DNA of 64,000 nucleotides. It comes from Salsipaludibacter sp963735045. Lineage in GTDB: Bacteria > Actinomycetota > Nitriliruptoria > Nitriliruptorales > Nitriliruptoraceae. The position numbers and the translations under genes were made by a program. Shown piece by piece: positions 36,290-45,182 of this stretch. The notes beneath the pieces were generated by a model. That model was not told the origin of the DNA, did not search any database, and saw nothing but the letters and a program-made list of their open reading frames with translations. The stretch is from contig CAVTIZ010000003.1 of NCBI GenBank assembly GCA_963735045.1, positions 682,001-746,000 on the forward strand. The letters are read 5' to 3'. The first letter of the stretch is position 1, and every line of letters starts with the position of its first letter.

Positions 36290-36901
36290 ATGGCAATCTC
36301 CGCCGCTGACGTCAAGAAGCTCCGCGAGCTGACCGACGCCCCGATGATGGCCTGCAAGAAGGCCCTCGACGACGCCGACGGCGACTTCGACGCGGCCGCC
36401 GACCTGGTTCGCGAGCGCACCGGCGCAAAGATGGACGCCCGCGCCGCCGACCGGACCGCTGCCGACGGCATCGTCTACACGTATGCGCACACCCCGACGC
36501 CGGGCGTCCCGCCCAAGGTCGGCGTGATGCTGCAGCTGTCGTCGGAGACCGACTTCGTCGCCAAGAACGACCGGTTCCAGCAGCTCGCCCACCAGCTCGC
36601 CCTGCACATCGCGGCGATGAAGCCGCTGGTGGTCTCCGAGGCCCAGGTCGACGCGGCCATGGTCGACAAGGAGCGCGAGTTCGCCCGCAAGGAGGCCGTC
36701 GAGCAGGGCAAGCCCGACCACATCGTCGAGCGCATCGTCGACGGCAAGGTCAAGAAGGTCTACCAGGAGTGGGTGCTGCTCAACCAGCCCTTCGTCATGG
36801 ACGACTCCAAGACCGTCGCCGAGGTCATCTCCGAGACCCAGGGCATCCTGGGCGAGAAGATCGAGGTCGCCAAGTTCGCCCGCTTCGAGGTCGGCGCCTG
36901 A
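36290..36901 (+). CDS. tsf: elongation factor Ts (short form)
   Basis: EF-Ts exchanges GDP for GTP on EF-Tu. The N-terminal UBA-like module is MAISAADVKKLRELTDAPMM, with the EF-Tu-contacting TDFVAKN in the core. At 203 aa it is shorter than the usual 270-290 aa and has a single core subdomain, as in Thermus and organelles. AAAGGA precedes the ATG. The stop codon lies inside the left arm of a terminator-like hairpin. Confidence 0.95.
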   Translation: MAISAADVKKLRELTDAPMMACKKALDDADGDFDAAADLVRERTGAKMDARAADRTAADGIVYTYAHTPTPGVPPKVGVMLQLSSETDFVAKNDRFQQLAHQLALHIAAMKPLVVSEAQVDAAMVDKEREFARKEAVEQGKPDHIVERIVDGKVKKVYQEWVLLNQPFVMDDSKTVAEVISETQGILGEKIEVAKFARFEVGA

Positions 36902-36945
36902 CGGGAGGTTGCTCCCTCCGGGATCGCTCGCTCGCTCCCGTCAGG
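36897..36945. terminator. tsf terminator-like hairpin
   Basis: CCTGACGGGAG (36897-36907), which includes the tsf stop codon, pairs perfectly over 11 bp with 36935-36945. The 27-nt loop is GC-rich. There is no U-run; the palindromic repeat array starts three bases later. Confidence 0.65.
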
Positions 36946-36947
36946 TT

Positions 36948-37384
36948 CAGGTTTCCCCATCGCACGCCCCGGGCCGTTCGGCTCGGGGCGTGGCCGGTGG
37001 GGAAACCTGGCGGGCTCCAATCGTTGTCGACGGCTGCGGGGCGATCGGTGACCGACTCCGGTCACGTTGCAGTTCCCCTACCACGACGAGGCCACGCGTT
37101 CGTCGCGTGGCCGTCGGGGAACTGCGGCCCTCCTCGACTGTCTTCCCCATCGCACGCCCCGGGCCGTTCGGCTCGGGGCGTGGCCGGTGGGGAAACCTGG
37201 CGGGCTCCAATCGTTGTCGACGGCTGCGGGGCGATCGGTGACCGACTCCGGTCACGTTGCAGTTCCCGTACCACGACGAGGCCACGCGTTCGTCGCGTGG
37301 CCGTCGGGGAACTGCGGCCCTCCTCGACTGTCTTCCCCATCGCACGCCCCGGGCCGTTCGGCTCGGGGCGTGGCCGGTGGGGGG
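36948..37384. repeat. 190-bp tandem array of two nested-palindrome types (mosaic hairpin element)
   Basis: Units at 36953-37142 and 37143-37332 differ at one base (37078 C, 37268 G); a third partial unit runs 37333-37384. Each full unit has hairpin A (for unit 1, 36948-36959 with 36998-37009, and 36963-36971 with 36984-36992), a 7-bp hairpin (37048-37054 with 37059-37065) and hairpin B (37069-37077 with 37117-37125, 37090-37098 with 37104-37112). A and B resemble each other (outer TTCCCC/GGGGAA arms, inner CACGC/GCGTG, TTCG tip). It fills most of the 585-bp tsf-pyrH gap; ORFs across it are not genes. Confidence 0.9.
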
Positions 37385-37486
37385 ATCGGGTCGGCGGGTT
37401 GGGGTTGGACAGCGAGCCTGCGGGCGGGGACCTAGGCTCGTGCGCGACCGGTCCCCTGGTCGTCCCACTCCTGCGGAAGCTCCAGC

Positions 37487-38215
37487 GTGCCCGAGCGCCC
37501 TGCCATGAAGCGGATCCTCCTGAAGCTGTCGGGGGAGGCCTTCGCCGAACCGGGCACCAAGTCCGGGATCGACCCCGAGATCGCGCGACGCGTGGCCGCG
37601 GAGGTGGCCGCGGTGGCCGCCGACGGGACCGAGATCGGCGTGGTCGTGGGAGGCGGGAACATGGTCCGCGGGGCCGCGTTCGCCGAGCGCGGCATGGACC
37701 GCTCGACGGCCGACCACATGGGCATGCTGGGGACCGTGGTGAACGCCCTGGCGTTGCAGGATGCGCTGGAGCGCGAGGGTCGCGAGACCCGCGTCCAGAC
37801 CGCGATCAACATGCAGGAGGTCGCCGAGCCCTACATCCGCCGGCGTGCCATGCGCCATCTCGAGCGTGGACGCATCGTGATCTTCGCGGCGGGGCTCGGT
37901 GCCCCGTACTTCACCACCGACACCACCGCGGCCCAACGAGGCTTGGAGATCGACGCCGACGTCATCCTCAAGGCCACGCAGGTGGACGGGGTCTACGACC
38001 GCGACCCCAACCTGGACCCCGACGCGACCCGCTACGACCACATCGACTTCCTGTCGGCCCTCAACCAGGGCTTGAAGGTGATGGACGCGACCGCGTTGAG
38101 CCTGTGCATGGACAACGACCTGCCAATCGTGGTCTTCCGACTGCTCGAGGAGGGCAACATCGCGCGCGTCGTCGCCGGGGAGCCCGTGGGGACCCTGGTC
38201 AGCGCCGCCCGGTGA
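37487..38215 (+). CDS. pyrH: uridylate kinase
   Basis: The 242-aa UMP kinase of the amino-acid-kinase family converts UMP to UDP. Motifs are RILLKLSGEAF (phosphate-binding N-terminus), VVVGGGNMVRG and DVILKATQVDGVYDRDP. I use the GTG at 37487 (GGAAG upstream); the ATG at 37505, giving MKRILLKLSGE, is equally possible. A -10-like TAGGCT at 37433-37438, after the repeat array, suggests its own transcription start. The canonical rpsB-tsf-pyrH-frr order is kept despite the array. Confidence 0.95.
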   Translation: MPERPAMKRILLKLSGEAFAEPGTKSGIDPEIARRVAAEVAAVAADGTEIGVVVGGGNMVRGAAFAERGMDRSTADHMGMLGTVVNALALQDALEREGRETRVQTAINMQEVAEPYIRRRAMRHLERGRIVIFAAGLGAPYFTTDTTAAQRGLEIDADVILKATQVDGVYDRDPNLDPDATRYDHIDFLSALNQGLKVMDATALSLCMDNDLPIVVFRLLEEGNIARVVAGEPVGTLVSAAR

Positions 38216-38511
38216 GTCCGCGGCACGATCGGTGGCCGGGCCGTGGCCGCCGGGACGAATGCCACGACGACCTGCGCCACACCCCGTAGGCTTGGCGACC
38301 GGGCCCGGACGCCGTTGGCTCATCCCGCCTGGACGCCCACACGCCCGGTCCAGAAGCCCCATCACGGCGCGGCGTCCCGACGCGTCGTCCGCGGGGCGTG
38401 GACCGCGGTCGCCGGCGGTCCCACGCACCGTCGCGGGGGCCACGTCGCCATCCGCCCGAGACGCGCACGACCCGCCCGCCCTCCCGGCCGACCACGAAGC
38501 GAGTTCGCCTG

Positions 38512-39084
38512 ATGAGTGCCGACCTGACCCCCGCCGACGTCCTGCGCGACGCCGGTTCGAAGATGGACAGCGCGATCGACAAGGTGCGCGAGGACTTCGC
38601 GGCCATCCGGACCGGTCGGGCCAACCCCAAGATCCTCAATCGCATCCTGGTGGACTACTACGGGACGCGTACGCCCCTGCAGCAGTTGGCGAACTTCTCG
38701 GTCCCGGAGCCCCGCATCCTGGTCGTCAACCCGTTCGACCAGTCGACCGTCAACGACATCGAACGCGCCATCCGGGAATCCGACCTCGGCCTCAACCCGT
38801 CGTCGGACGGCATCATCATCCGGTGCGTGTTCCCCGAGCTGACCGAGGAACGTCGGCGCGAGTACATCAAGATCGCGCGGTCCGCCGCCGAGGACGGGCG
38901 CATCGCCATTCGCAACATCCGTCGCAACGCCCGCGACGAGCTCGAACTGCTCGAGGACGAGGGCGAGATCAGCCAGGACGACCTGCACCGCCAGCAGGAC
39001 CGCGTCGACGAGGTCACCAAACGCCACGTCGACAGCGTGGACGAGTTGCTCGAGCAGAAGGAGGTCGACCTCCTGGAGGTCTGA
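38512..39084 (+). CDS. frr: ribosome recycling factor
   Basis: RRF, with EF-G, splits post-termination ribosomes. The 190-aa sequence has FAAIRTGRANPKIL, TPLQQLANFSVPEPR and the long C-terminal helix EEVTK-type region (DRVDEVTKRHVDSVDELLEQKE). The ATG at 38512 gives family length. The 296-bp gap before it contains a TAGGCT (38287-38292) but no clear -35. cdsA follows 4 bp after the stop. Confidence 0.97.
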   Translation: MSADLTPADVLRDAGSKMDSAIDKVREDFAAIRTGRANPKILNRILVDYYGTRTPLQQLANFSVPEPRILVVNPFDQSTVNDIERAIRESDLGLNPSSDGIIIRCVFPELTEERRREYIKIARSAAEDGRIAIRNIRRNARDELELLEDEGEISQDDLHRQQDRVDEVTKRHVDSVDELLEQKEVDLLEV

Positions 39085-39088
39085 CCCG

Positions 39089-39928
39089 ATGACCGACGTC
39101 CACCCCTCCGACGACACCGCGCCGGCCGTTCGCGGGGGGCGAAACCTGCCCGTCGCGATCGCGATCGGGGTGGTGCTGGCGGTGGCGTTCATCGGCTCGG
39201 TGTTCTGGAGTCCCGTCGCCGTCACGGTCCTGATCGCGTTGTTCATGATCCTGGCCAGCGTCGAGGCCGCCGCCGAGCTGCGTGAACTCGGGCGCCCGTC
39301 GATCGTGCCGGTGCTGGTGGCCACCGCGATCGTGACGCCGGTGGCGACGTTGCGGGCCGGCCACCTCGGCCAGGTCGCCGGCATCCTCGTGCTGTTCCTC
39401 GGCTCGGCCGGGTGGGTCCTGGTCGGGCGTGACCGACACCAGGCGCTGTCGCGACTCGCCACGACCTGTTTCCTGGGGACCTGGACCGCCTTCCTCGGCT
39501 CCTTCGCGATCCTGCTGGTCACCTTCGACGACCGTGGCCCGTCACGCCTGCTGCTGGCCATCGGGGCGGCCGCCTTCGCCGACATCGGCGCCTATGCCGT
39601 CGGGTCGTGGCTCGGCCGGACCCCGATCGCCCCCAGCCTGTCGCCGAACAAGTCCTGGGAGGGCTTCGTCGGTGGCATCGTCGTGGCGGCAGCGGTGGCC
39701 GCGCTGGTGATGCCGTACTTCGGGACCGACGTGGTCGAGGCCGTGGTGGTCGCGGTCGCGGTCGGCATGGCCGCCTTCGTCGGCGACCTGTTCGAGTCCA
39801 TGGTCAAGCGGGACCTCGGCGTGAAGGACTTCGGGTCGTTCCTGCCCGGACACGGAGGCATCATGGACCGCGTCGACGGGATCCTGTTCGCGCTGCCGGT
39901 CGCCTGGCTGACGATGGTGGTCCTGTGA
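39089..39928 (+). CDS. cdsA: phosphatidate cytidylyltransferase
   Basis: CdsA makes CDP-diacylglycerol from phosphatidate and CTP, the branch point for phospholipids. The 279-aa protein has seven or eight membrane segments and the C-terminal signature ESMVKRDLGVKDFGSFLPGH followed by GGIMDRVDG. It follows frr by 4 bp and overlaps rlmN by GTGA, indicating one operon frr-cdsA-rlmN-dxr. Confidence 0.96.
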   Translation: MTDVHPSDDTAPAVRGGRNLPVAIAIGVVLAVAFIGSVFWSPVAVTVLIALFMILASVEAAAELRELGRPSIVPVLVATAIVTPVATLRAGHLGQVAGILVLFLGSAGWVLVGRDRHQALSRLATTCFLGTWTAFLGSFAILLVTFDDRGPSRLLLAIGAAAFADIGAYAVGSWLGRTPIAPSLSPNKSWEGFVGGIVVAAAVAALVMPYFGTDVVEAVVVAVAVGMAAFVGDLFESMVKRDLGVKDFGSFLPGHGGIMDRVDGILFALPVAWLTMVVL

Positions 39929-41235
39929 CCGCGCCGAGCGATCCGCCCACGTCCGATCCCGGCGAGTCCGCGGTGACCACGCCCGGCGACGATGGACCCC
40001 TGGATCCCTACGACCTCACCAGCGAGGACCTGTCGGCGCTGTTGGCCGACTGGGGCGAGCCCGCCTACCGCGCCACCCAGGTCGCGGAGTGGTTGGATCG
40101 TGGCGTGGACGACGCGGCCGAGATGACCAACCTGCCGCAGGCGCTGCGCGATCGGTTGGCCGCTCGCTTCGCGGCGTCCCGGCCCCGGCTGGTCGCCCAC
40201 ACGGTCGCCGATGCCGGACGGACCCACAAGCTGTTGCTGGAGTACCACGACGGCGTGGCGATCGAGACCGTGCTGATGCTCTACCCGGGTCGTGCCACCG
40301 TGTGCATCTCGACCCAGGCCGGGTGCGCCATGGGGTGTCCGTTCTGTGCCACGGGCCAGGCCGGCTTCCGCCGCCAGCTGACCACCGGGGAGGTCGTGCG
40401 CCAGGTCATGGTCGCCCACGCCGTGCTGGCGTCCGGCGAACTGTCGGCCGCGGTCGGGTCGACCGGGGGGGCCGGGTCGGCCGGGGAGGCCGGGGCGGAT
40501 GATCCCGCCGAGGCCGACGGAACCGGGGTCGACGGACCGGTGGACCCCGGGGCGTTCGACCTCCCCGACGGACATCCCGACCGCGTGACCAACGTGGTGT
40601 TCATGGGGATGGGCGAGCCGCTGGCCAACATGCCCGCGACGCTGGGCACCATCGACTACCTGCACGAGCGCCTCGGGCTGTCCGCCCGCGGGATCACCGT
40701 GTCGACCGTCGGGCTGGTGCCGGCGATCCGCCGGCTGGCGCGTCACGGCACGCCCGTCACGCTGGCGGTGTCCCTGCATGCCTCCGACGACGCGCTGCGC
40801 GACGACCTCGTCCCACCCAACCGGCAACACCCCCTTGCCACCGTCGAGGCCGCGATGGAGGACTATCGCGAGCAGACCAACCGCCGGGTCAGCATCGAGT
40901 GGTGCCTGATCGGCGACGTCAACGACGACGACGCCCAGGCCCGTGGCCTGGCCGCGATCGCACGGCGGACCCGCAGCCACGTCAACATCATCCCCATGAA
41001 CCCCACGCCCGGGGTGCGTTGGAAGGAACCCAGCGCATCCGCCACGCGCCGGTTCATGGCCACGCTGGAGGCTGCCGGGGCCAACGCGACGCTGCGGGAC
41101 ACGCGTGGACGGGACGCCGACGCGGCCTGCGGACAGCTGCTGGCGTCCTACACGCTCGGGCAGGGGCGTCGTCTGCCGGTCGCGGTCGGGGCCGCCGAGC
41201 GGGTCGACGCCCGACGCGACGAGTCGCCGTCGTGA
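39925..41235 (+). CDS. rlmN: dual-specificity 23S rRNA/tRNA adenine-C2 methyltransferase RlmN
   Basis: Radical-SAM enzyme that methylates C2 of A2503 in 23S rRNA and A37 in some tRNAs. The [4Fe-4S] motif is AGCAMGCPFCATG (Cys134, 138 and 141). NVVFMGMGEPLANMP and a late Cys near residue 402 (the methyl-carrying Cys) are present. About 45 residues of Gly/Ala/Asp-rich sequence (residues 172-220) are inserted between the Fe-S loop and the MGMGEP motif, making 436 aa instead of about 350-380. The GTG start overlaps cdsA. Confidence 0.94.
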   Translation: MTAPSDPPTSDPGESAVTTPGDDGPLDPYDLTSEDLSALLADWGEPAYRATQVAEWLDRGVDDAAEMTNLPQALRDRLAARFAASRPRLVAHTVADAGRTHKLLLEYHDGVAIETVLMLYPGRATVCISTQAGCAMGCPFCATGQAGFRRQLTTGEVVRQVMVAHAVLASGELSAAVGSTGGAGSAGEAGADDPAEADGTGVDGPVDPGAFDLPDGHPDRVTNVVFMGMGEPLANMPATLGTIDYLHERLGLSARGITVSTVGLVPAIRRLARHGTPVTLAVSLHASDDALRDDLVPPNRQHPLATVEAAMEDYREQTNRRVSIEWCLIGDVNDDDAQARGLAAIARRTRSHVNIIPMNPTPGVRWKEPSASATRRFMATLEAAGANATLRDTRGRDADAACGQLLASYTLGQGRRLPVAVGAAERVDARRDESPS

Positions 41236-41248
41236 CCGGGGCCACGTC

Positions 41249-42400
41249 GTGAGTCCCCGGCGACTGGTGGTGCTGGGGTCCACCGGCTCCATCGGCACCC
41301 AGGCGCTGGAGGTGGTCCGCACCCATCCCGAGCGGTTCGAGATCGTGGCCTTGGCGGCCGGACGCAACGCCGACCTGCTGCTGGCCCAGGCCGACGAGTT
41401 CGGCGTGGACGCGCTTGCCCTGGGCGACCCGGAAGCCGCGGCGGCGACGGGCGACCGGCGGGTGGCGGGCGGGGCCTTTGCGGTCGCGGCGCTGGCGGCG
41501 GTGGACGCCGACGTCGTGCTCAACGGCATCGACGGGGCGGCCGGGCTGCGCGCCACGATGACGGCCCTGGAGGCCGCCACGCCGGTGGCGCTGGCCAACA
41601 AGGAGTCGTTGATCGTCGGTGGGGACCTGGTCGTGGCCGCGGCCGAGGCCGCCGGGGGCCGTGCCAGCCACCTCCTGCCGGTCGACTCGGAGCACTCGGC
41701 GCTGGCACAGTGCCTGCGTGCCGGTGACGACGGCGAGGTCGCGCGCCTGGTGGTCACGGCGTCGGGCGGTCCGTTCCGCGGCCGCACGCGCGACGAACTC
41801 GACGCGGTCACGCCCGCCGAGGCGCTGGACCACCCGACGTGGTCCATGGGTCCCCTGATCACCGTGAACTCGTCGACCCTGGTCAACAAGGGGTTGGAGC
41901 TGGTCGAGGCGCACCAGCTGTTCGACCTCCCCATGGACCGGATCGAGGCCGTCGTCCACCCCCAGTCGGTGGTGCACTCCATGGTCGAGTACGTCGACGG
42001 CTCCACGATCGCCCAGCTGTCGCCGCCCGACATGCGCCTGCCGATCCAGCTCGCGCTGGGCTGGCCGTCGCGCCTGGACCATGCGTTCGTCGCCATGGAC
42101 TGGACCCGGGCGTCCCGGCTGGACTTCGAGCCGGTGGACCACGACGCCTTCCCGGCCCTGGGACTGGTGGTGGAGGCCGGACGACGTGGCGGCACCTTCC
42201 CGGCGGTCGCCAACGCGGCCAACGAGGTCGCCGTGGACGCCTTCCTCGACGGGCGGATCGGCTGGCTCGGGATCGCCGGGACGATCGAGGGCGTGCTCGC
42301 CGCCCACGACGCCGCCGGTCCGATCGCGCCGCGCGACCTCGACGACGTGGTCGCGGCCGACGCCTGGGCACGGGACCGAGCCCGGTCCGACCTGGGCTGA
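41249..42400 (+). CDS. dxr: 1-deoxy-D-xylulose 5-phosphate reductoisomerase
   Basis: Dxr converts DXP to MEP, the committed step of the non-mevalonate isoprenoid pathway. The 383-aa protein has the NADPH-binding GSTGSIGTQALEVV, ALANKESLIVGG and the metal/substrate region LLPVDSEHSALAQCL. The GTG at 41249 starts 13 bp after the rlmN stop. ispG of the same pathway lies 4.8 kb downstream, with rseP between, as in other actinobacteria. Confidence 0.96.
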   Translation: MSPRRLVVLGSTGSIGTQALEVVRTHPERFEIVALAAGRNADLLLAQADEFGVDALALGDPEAAAATGDRRVAGGAFAVAALAAVDADVVLNGIDGAAGLRATMTALEAATPVALANKESLIVGGDLVVAAAEAAGGRASHLLPVDSEHSALAQCLRAGDDGEVARLVVTASGGPFRGRTRDELDAVTPAEALDHPTWSMGPLITVNSSTLVNKGLELVEAHQLFDLPMDRIEAVVHPQSVVHSMVEYVDGSTIAQLSPPDMRLPIQLALGWPSRLDHAFVAMDWTRASRLDFEPVDHDAFPALGLVVEAGRRGGTFPAVANAANEVAVDAFLDGRIGWLGIAGTIEGVLAAHDAAGPIAPRDLDDVVAADAWARDRARSDLG

Positions 42401-42515
42401 GCCCCGCACCCGGACCCGGTCGGGTGGTGCTCGCCATGCCGGGTCTGCGGTCGCCACGGTCCCATCGACACGGCACACTGGTCGTTCCGCCGCATCGCCA
42501 GGTGAGGGAGCGTCC

Positions 42516-43997
42516 GTGAGTGCCACCGCCGGGATCGTCGCCTTCATCGTGGCGATCGTCGTGTCGATCATGATCCACGAGTGGGGGCACTTCTCGACGG
42601 CCCGTCGCTTCGGGATGCGGGCGGACAAGTTCTTCCTCGGGTTCGGTCCCACGCTGTGGTCGACCCGTCGGGGCGAGACGGAGTACGGGGTCAAGGCCCT
42701 GCCGGCTGGTGGCTTCGTGCGCGTCCGCGGCATGGCTCGGGGAGAACAGCGACGACCCGGCATCGATCGCGCCTGGGCCGACGAGGAACGCCTGGCCGAG
42801 GAGCGCCGTGCGGCGGCGCAGGCCAACGGCCGGGACCTGCTGGAGGTTCCCCTGGCCACGGACTCGTCGCTGGCGCGACTGACCCACCTGCTGGACGAGC
42901 GGGGGACCCCGCCGGAGGTGCGCGAGGCCATCGTCGCCGACGTCCGGACCGCCCAGCCGACCACCACCGAGGCCGCGCGTGAGGCCGTGGCCGCCGCCGT
43001 CGACCGCCACGTCCAGCCCGTTGCCGACGACGTTCCCGACGATGCCCGTGAGCGACTGGCGAGTCTGCACCACCGCCTCGCGTTCGGCGATCGCGGCCGC
43101 TTCTTCCACGACCGGCCGGCGTGGCAACGGGCCGTCGTGCTGGTGGCCGGGTCCTTCTGGCACTTCGTGATCGCCATCGTGTTGTTCTACGGGGGCCTGA
43201 TGCTGCTGCCCCAGCAGACCGGCGCCGTCACCAACGAGGTCGACGAGGTCCTGCCCGACAGCCCCGCCGCGGCGGCCGGGCTCGAGCCCGGCGACCGTGT
43301 CACGGCGATCGAGGGTGTGGCGTCCGACGACTTCCTGGTCCTGCGCGAGCAGATCCGGGACAACGTCGGGGAGCCGATCACGCTGACGGTGGAGCGTGAC
43401 GGTCGGGAACTGGCACTCACGGGCGAGCCGGCGGCGACGGCCGACCCCGAGACGGGCGAGCAGGTCGGGCAGTTCGGGTTCCTGCCCGTGCCGGAGCAGC
43501 GTCGACTGGGACCCGGCGAGGCCGCCTACGAGACCTTCGTGGGGGACCGGTCGATCCCGGCCCAGGTCGGCGCGAGTCTGGCAGCCGTCGGCGACGTCTT
43601 CGGCCCGGAGGGAATCGGCCAGTTGTTCGGCCAGATCTCCGGCGAGGAGGAGCGCTCGCCGGAGGGGGGCATCTCGATGGTCGGGGGCGCAGCGCTCACC
43701 GGCCAGGGGGTGGCCACGGCCGGGTTGATGTTCCTGATCTTCATGATCGTCAACGTCAACGTGTTCATCGGCGTGCTCAACCTGTTGCCCCTGCCGCCGC
43801 TGGACGGCGGGCACCTGGCCGTGCTCGGCGTCGAGGTCGCGACCAACCGCGTGCGTGGCTGGATGGGTCGCCCCACCGACTTCACCGTGGATCCCCGCAC
43901 GGTCGCCGCGATCGCCCTGCCCGTGCTGGTGGTGCTGGGCACCGTCGGCCTCGGCCTCATCTGGCTCGACATCACCAACCCGATCCAGCTGCCCTGA
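42516..43997 (+). CDS. rseP: M50 site-2 protease (RseP/Rip1-like) with inserted segment
   Basis: Intramembrane zinc metalloprotease. HEWGH (residues 21-25) in the first TM helix and NLLPLPPLDGG in a C-terminal TM form the active site; a PDZ domain lies at about residues 230-310 (VLPDSPAAAAGLEPGDRV). Residues about 75-205 are a charged, probably helical insertion between the first TM region and the second TM (GSFWHFVIAIVLFYG), so the 493 aa exceeds the usual 400-440. The family cleaves anti-sigma factors and remnant signal peptides. GGAG lies five bases before the GTG. Confidence 0.93.
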   Translation: MSATAGIVAFIVAIVVSIMIHEWGHFSTARRFGMRADKFFLGFGPTLWSTRRGETEYGVKALPAGGFVRVRGMARGEQRRPGIDRAWADEERLAEERRAAAQANGRDLLEVPLATDSSLARLTHLLDERGTPPEVREAIVADVRTAQPTTTEAAREAVAAAVDRHVQPVADDVPDDARERLASLHHRLAFGDRGRFFHDRPAWQRAVVLVAGSFWHFVIAIVLFYGGLMLLPQQTGAVTNEVDEVLPDSPAAAAGLEPGDRVTAIEGVASDDFLVLREQIRDNVGEPITLTVERDGRELALTGEPAATADPETGEQVGQFGFLPVPEQRRLGPGEAAYETFVGDRSIPAQVGASLAAVGDVFGPEGIGQLFGQISGEEERSPEGGISMVGGAALTGQGVATAGLMFLIFMIVNVNVFIGVLNLLPLPPLDGGHLAVLGVEVATNRVRGWMGRPTDFTVDPRTVAAIALPVLVVLGTVGLGLIWLDITNPIQLP

Positions 43998-44034
43998 CCG
44001 CGTGTCCGGCGAGCGCCTGACGCCCCGTCCGAGG

Positions 44035-44499
44035 TCACGCCGGGCGGCGCTCGGTGGCGGGATCGCCCGGCCCGGCACGCCGCCGGGCACGAGCACCGCG
44101 TGCCACCTCGGTGGCCAGGGCATCGAGTGGCTGGGTGAAGGGTGCGAGGGGATCGGCAAGGGCGGCGAGCCAGGCCCGCGCGCGGTCGAGCCCGTGCTCG
44201 TCGAGGGCGTGGAGCCGTCGTCGGCCCTCGGTCCGCACCGTCACCAGCCCGGCGGCGCGCAGGACCGCCAGGTGCTGGGACACGGCCGGCTGCGAGATCG
44301 GTCCAGCAGCCTGCAGTGCGGCCACCACGTGGCCCACCGGCTGCTCGCCGGCGGCCAGTGCCTCGAGCACGCGCCGGCGGGTCCCCAGGCCCAGGGCGTC
44401 GAAGACGTCGCCGGGGTCCGGGCTCGCGCGGCCGTCGCCGCCCCCGTCGCCCGCCCCGTCGCCCGCCCCGTCGCCATGCACGGGCCCGTCGCCAGTCAC
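44035..44499 (-). CDS. ArsR-family HTH transcriptional repressor
   Basis: The 154-aa regulator has a winged HTH at about residues 45-115 (LGTRRRVLEALAAGEQPVG ... ISQPAVSQHLAVLRAAGLV). No metal-binding Cys pair is visible. The N-terminus is a Gly/Asp/Ala low-complexity stretch (DGAGDGAGDGGGDG). The GTG overlaps the stop of the upstream AHSA1 gene (GTGA). ArsR-SRPBCC pairs are commonly co-regulated; the likely operator is the palindrome at 45261-45280. Confidence 0.85.
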   Translation of the reverse strand: MTGDGPVHGDGAGDGAGDGGGDGRASPDPGDVFDALGLGTRRRVLEALAAGEQPVGHVVAALQAAGPISQPAVSQHLAVLRAAGLVTVRTEGRRRLHALDEHGLDRARAWLAALADPLAPFTQPLDALATEVARGARARRRAGPGDPATERRPA

Positions 44500-45182
44500 G
44501 CCCCGATCACGTCCCCGTCGGCGTGGCCTCCCTCGTGCTGGGTGTCCTCGGGCTGACCGGTGTAGGCCGCGACGGTCCGCCGGGCCGCGGCGTGGGCCGC
44601 CTCGGGGTCGTCCCCGTCGGCCACCGCTGCCTCGGCCCATCGCGACGAGGCCTCGTGGGCGAGTGCGACCCCTTCGGGCGTGGTCAGGAGCCCCGTCGCC
44701 ACCTCGGGGTCGACCGCGTCGCCGGTGTCCAGGTGCATCCCCAGGCCGAGCAGCGCGAGGTCCCAGCCCAGGCCCACCGCGGACGGCCCGAACTGCTCCC
44801 ACAGGTCGGGGTCGACCGGGGCCTCGTGCACCAGTTCGAGCGTGGTCCCCTCCGGCGCCGGGTCCAGGGTCACCGACAGCCACGACAGCATCGGTCCCAT
44901 CTCCCAGGTCACGGCGAAGGACTCGGGCGCCGCGCACCGCTGCACCGTGCCACCGGCATTGCCCTCCACCTGGTAGTGGCCACCCACCGCCAGGTCGCCG
45001 GTGACGGGCAGGAACCAGCGCGGGATCCGCTCGGCGTCGGTGAGGGCGTCCCACAGGTCGTCCCGGTCCGTCGCGTAGGTCCGCCGTGCCACGACGATGC
45101 GCGTCGGCGTCCCGTCGCGGGAGCCGGAGCGGACCTCGCGGGCAACCAGGCCGGCGATGGTCGCGGGTTCGATGGGCGTCAT
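44496..45182 (-). CDS. SRPBCC/AHSA1 domain protein
   Basis: The 228-aa protein carries an SRPBCC (START-like, Activator of Hsp90 ATPase C-terminal-like) domain. RIVVARRTYATDRDDLWDAL opens the helix-grip fold, with IPRWFLPVTGDLAVGGHYQ following. These domains bind hydrophobic ligands in a deep pocket. The last 60 residues are an Asp/Glu/Ala-rich tail. It is the first gene of a two-gene unit with an ArsR repressor, and a palindromic operator-like site lies 79 bp upstream. Confidence 0.85.
   Translation of the reverse strand: MTPIEPATIAGLVAREVRSGSRDGTPTRIVVARRTYATDRDDLWDALTDAERIPRWFLPVTGDLAVGGHYQVEGNAGGTVQRCAAPESFAVTWEMGPMLSWLSVTLDPAPEGTTLELVHEAPVDPDLWEQFGPSAVGLGWDLALLGLGMHLDTGDAVDPEVATGLLTTPEGVALAHEASSRWAEAAVADGDDPEAAHAAARRTVAAYTGQPEDTQHEGGHADGDVIGA

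Noticed and set aside
36909..37508. Overlapping ORFs across the 190-bp repeats on both strands
   Set aside because: Translations simply repeat with the DNA period; the pattern is explained by palindromes, not coding.
44010..44053. Bidirectional terminator between rseP and the ArsR gene (CGAGCGCC/GGCGCTCG)
   Set aside because: Only 8 bp with a 28-nt loop, and the right arm lies within the ArsR coding end; too weak to annotate.
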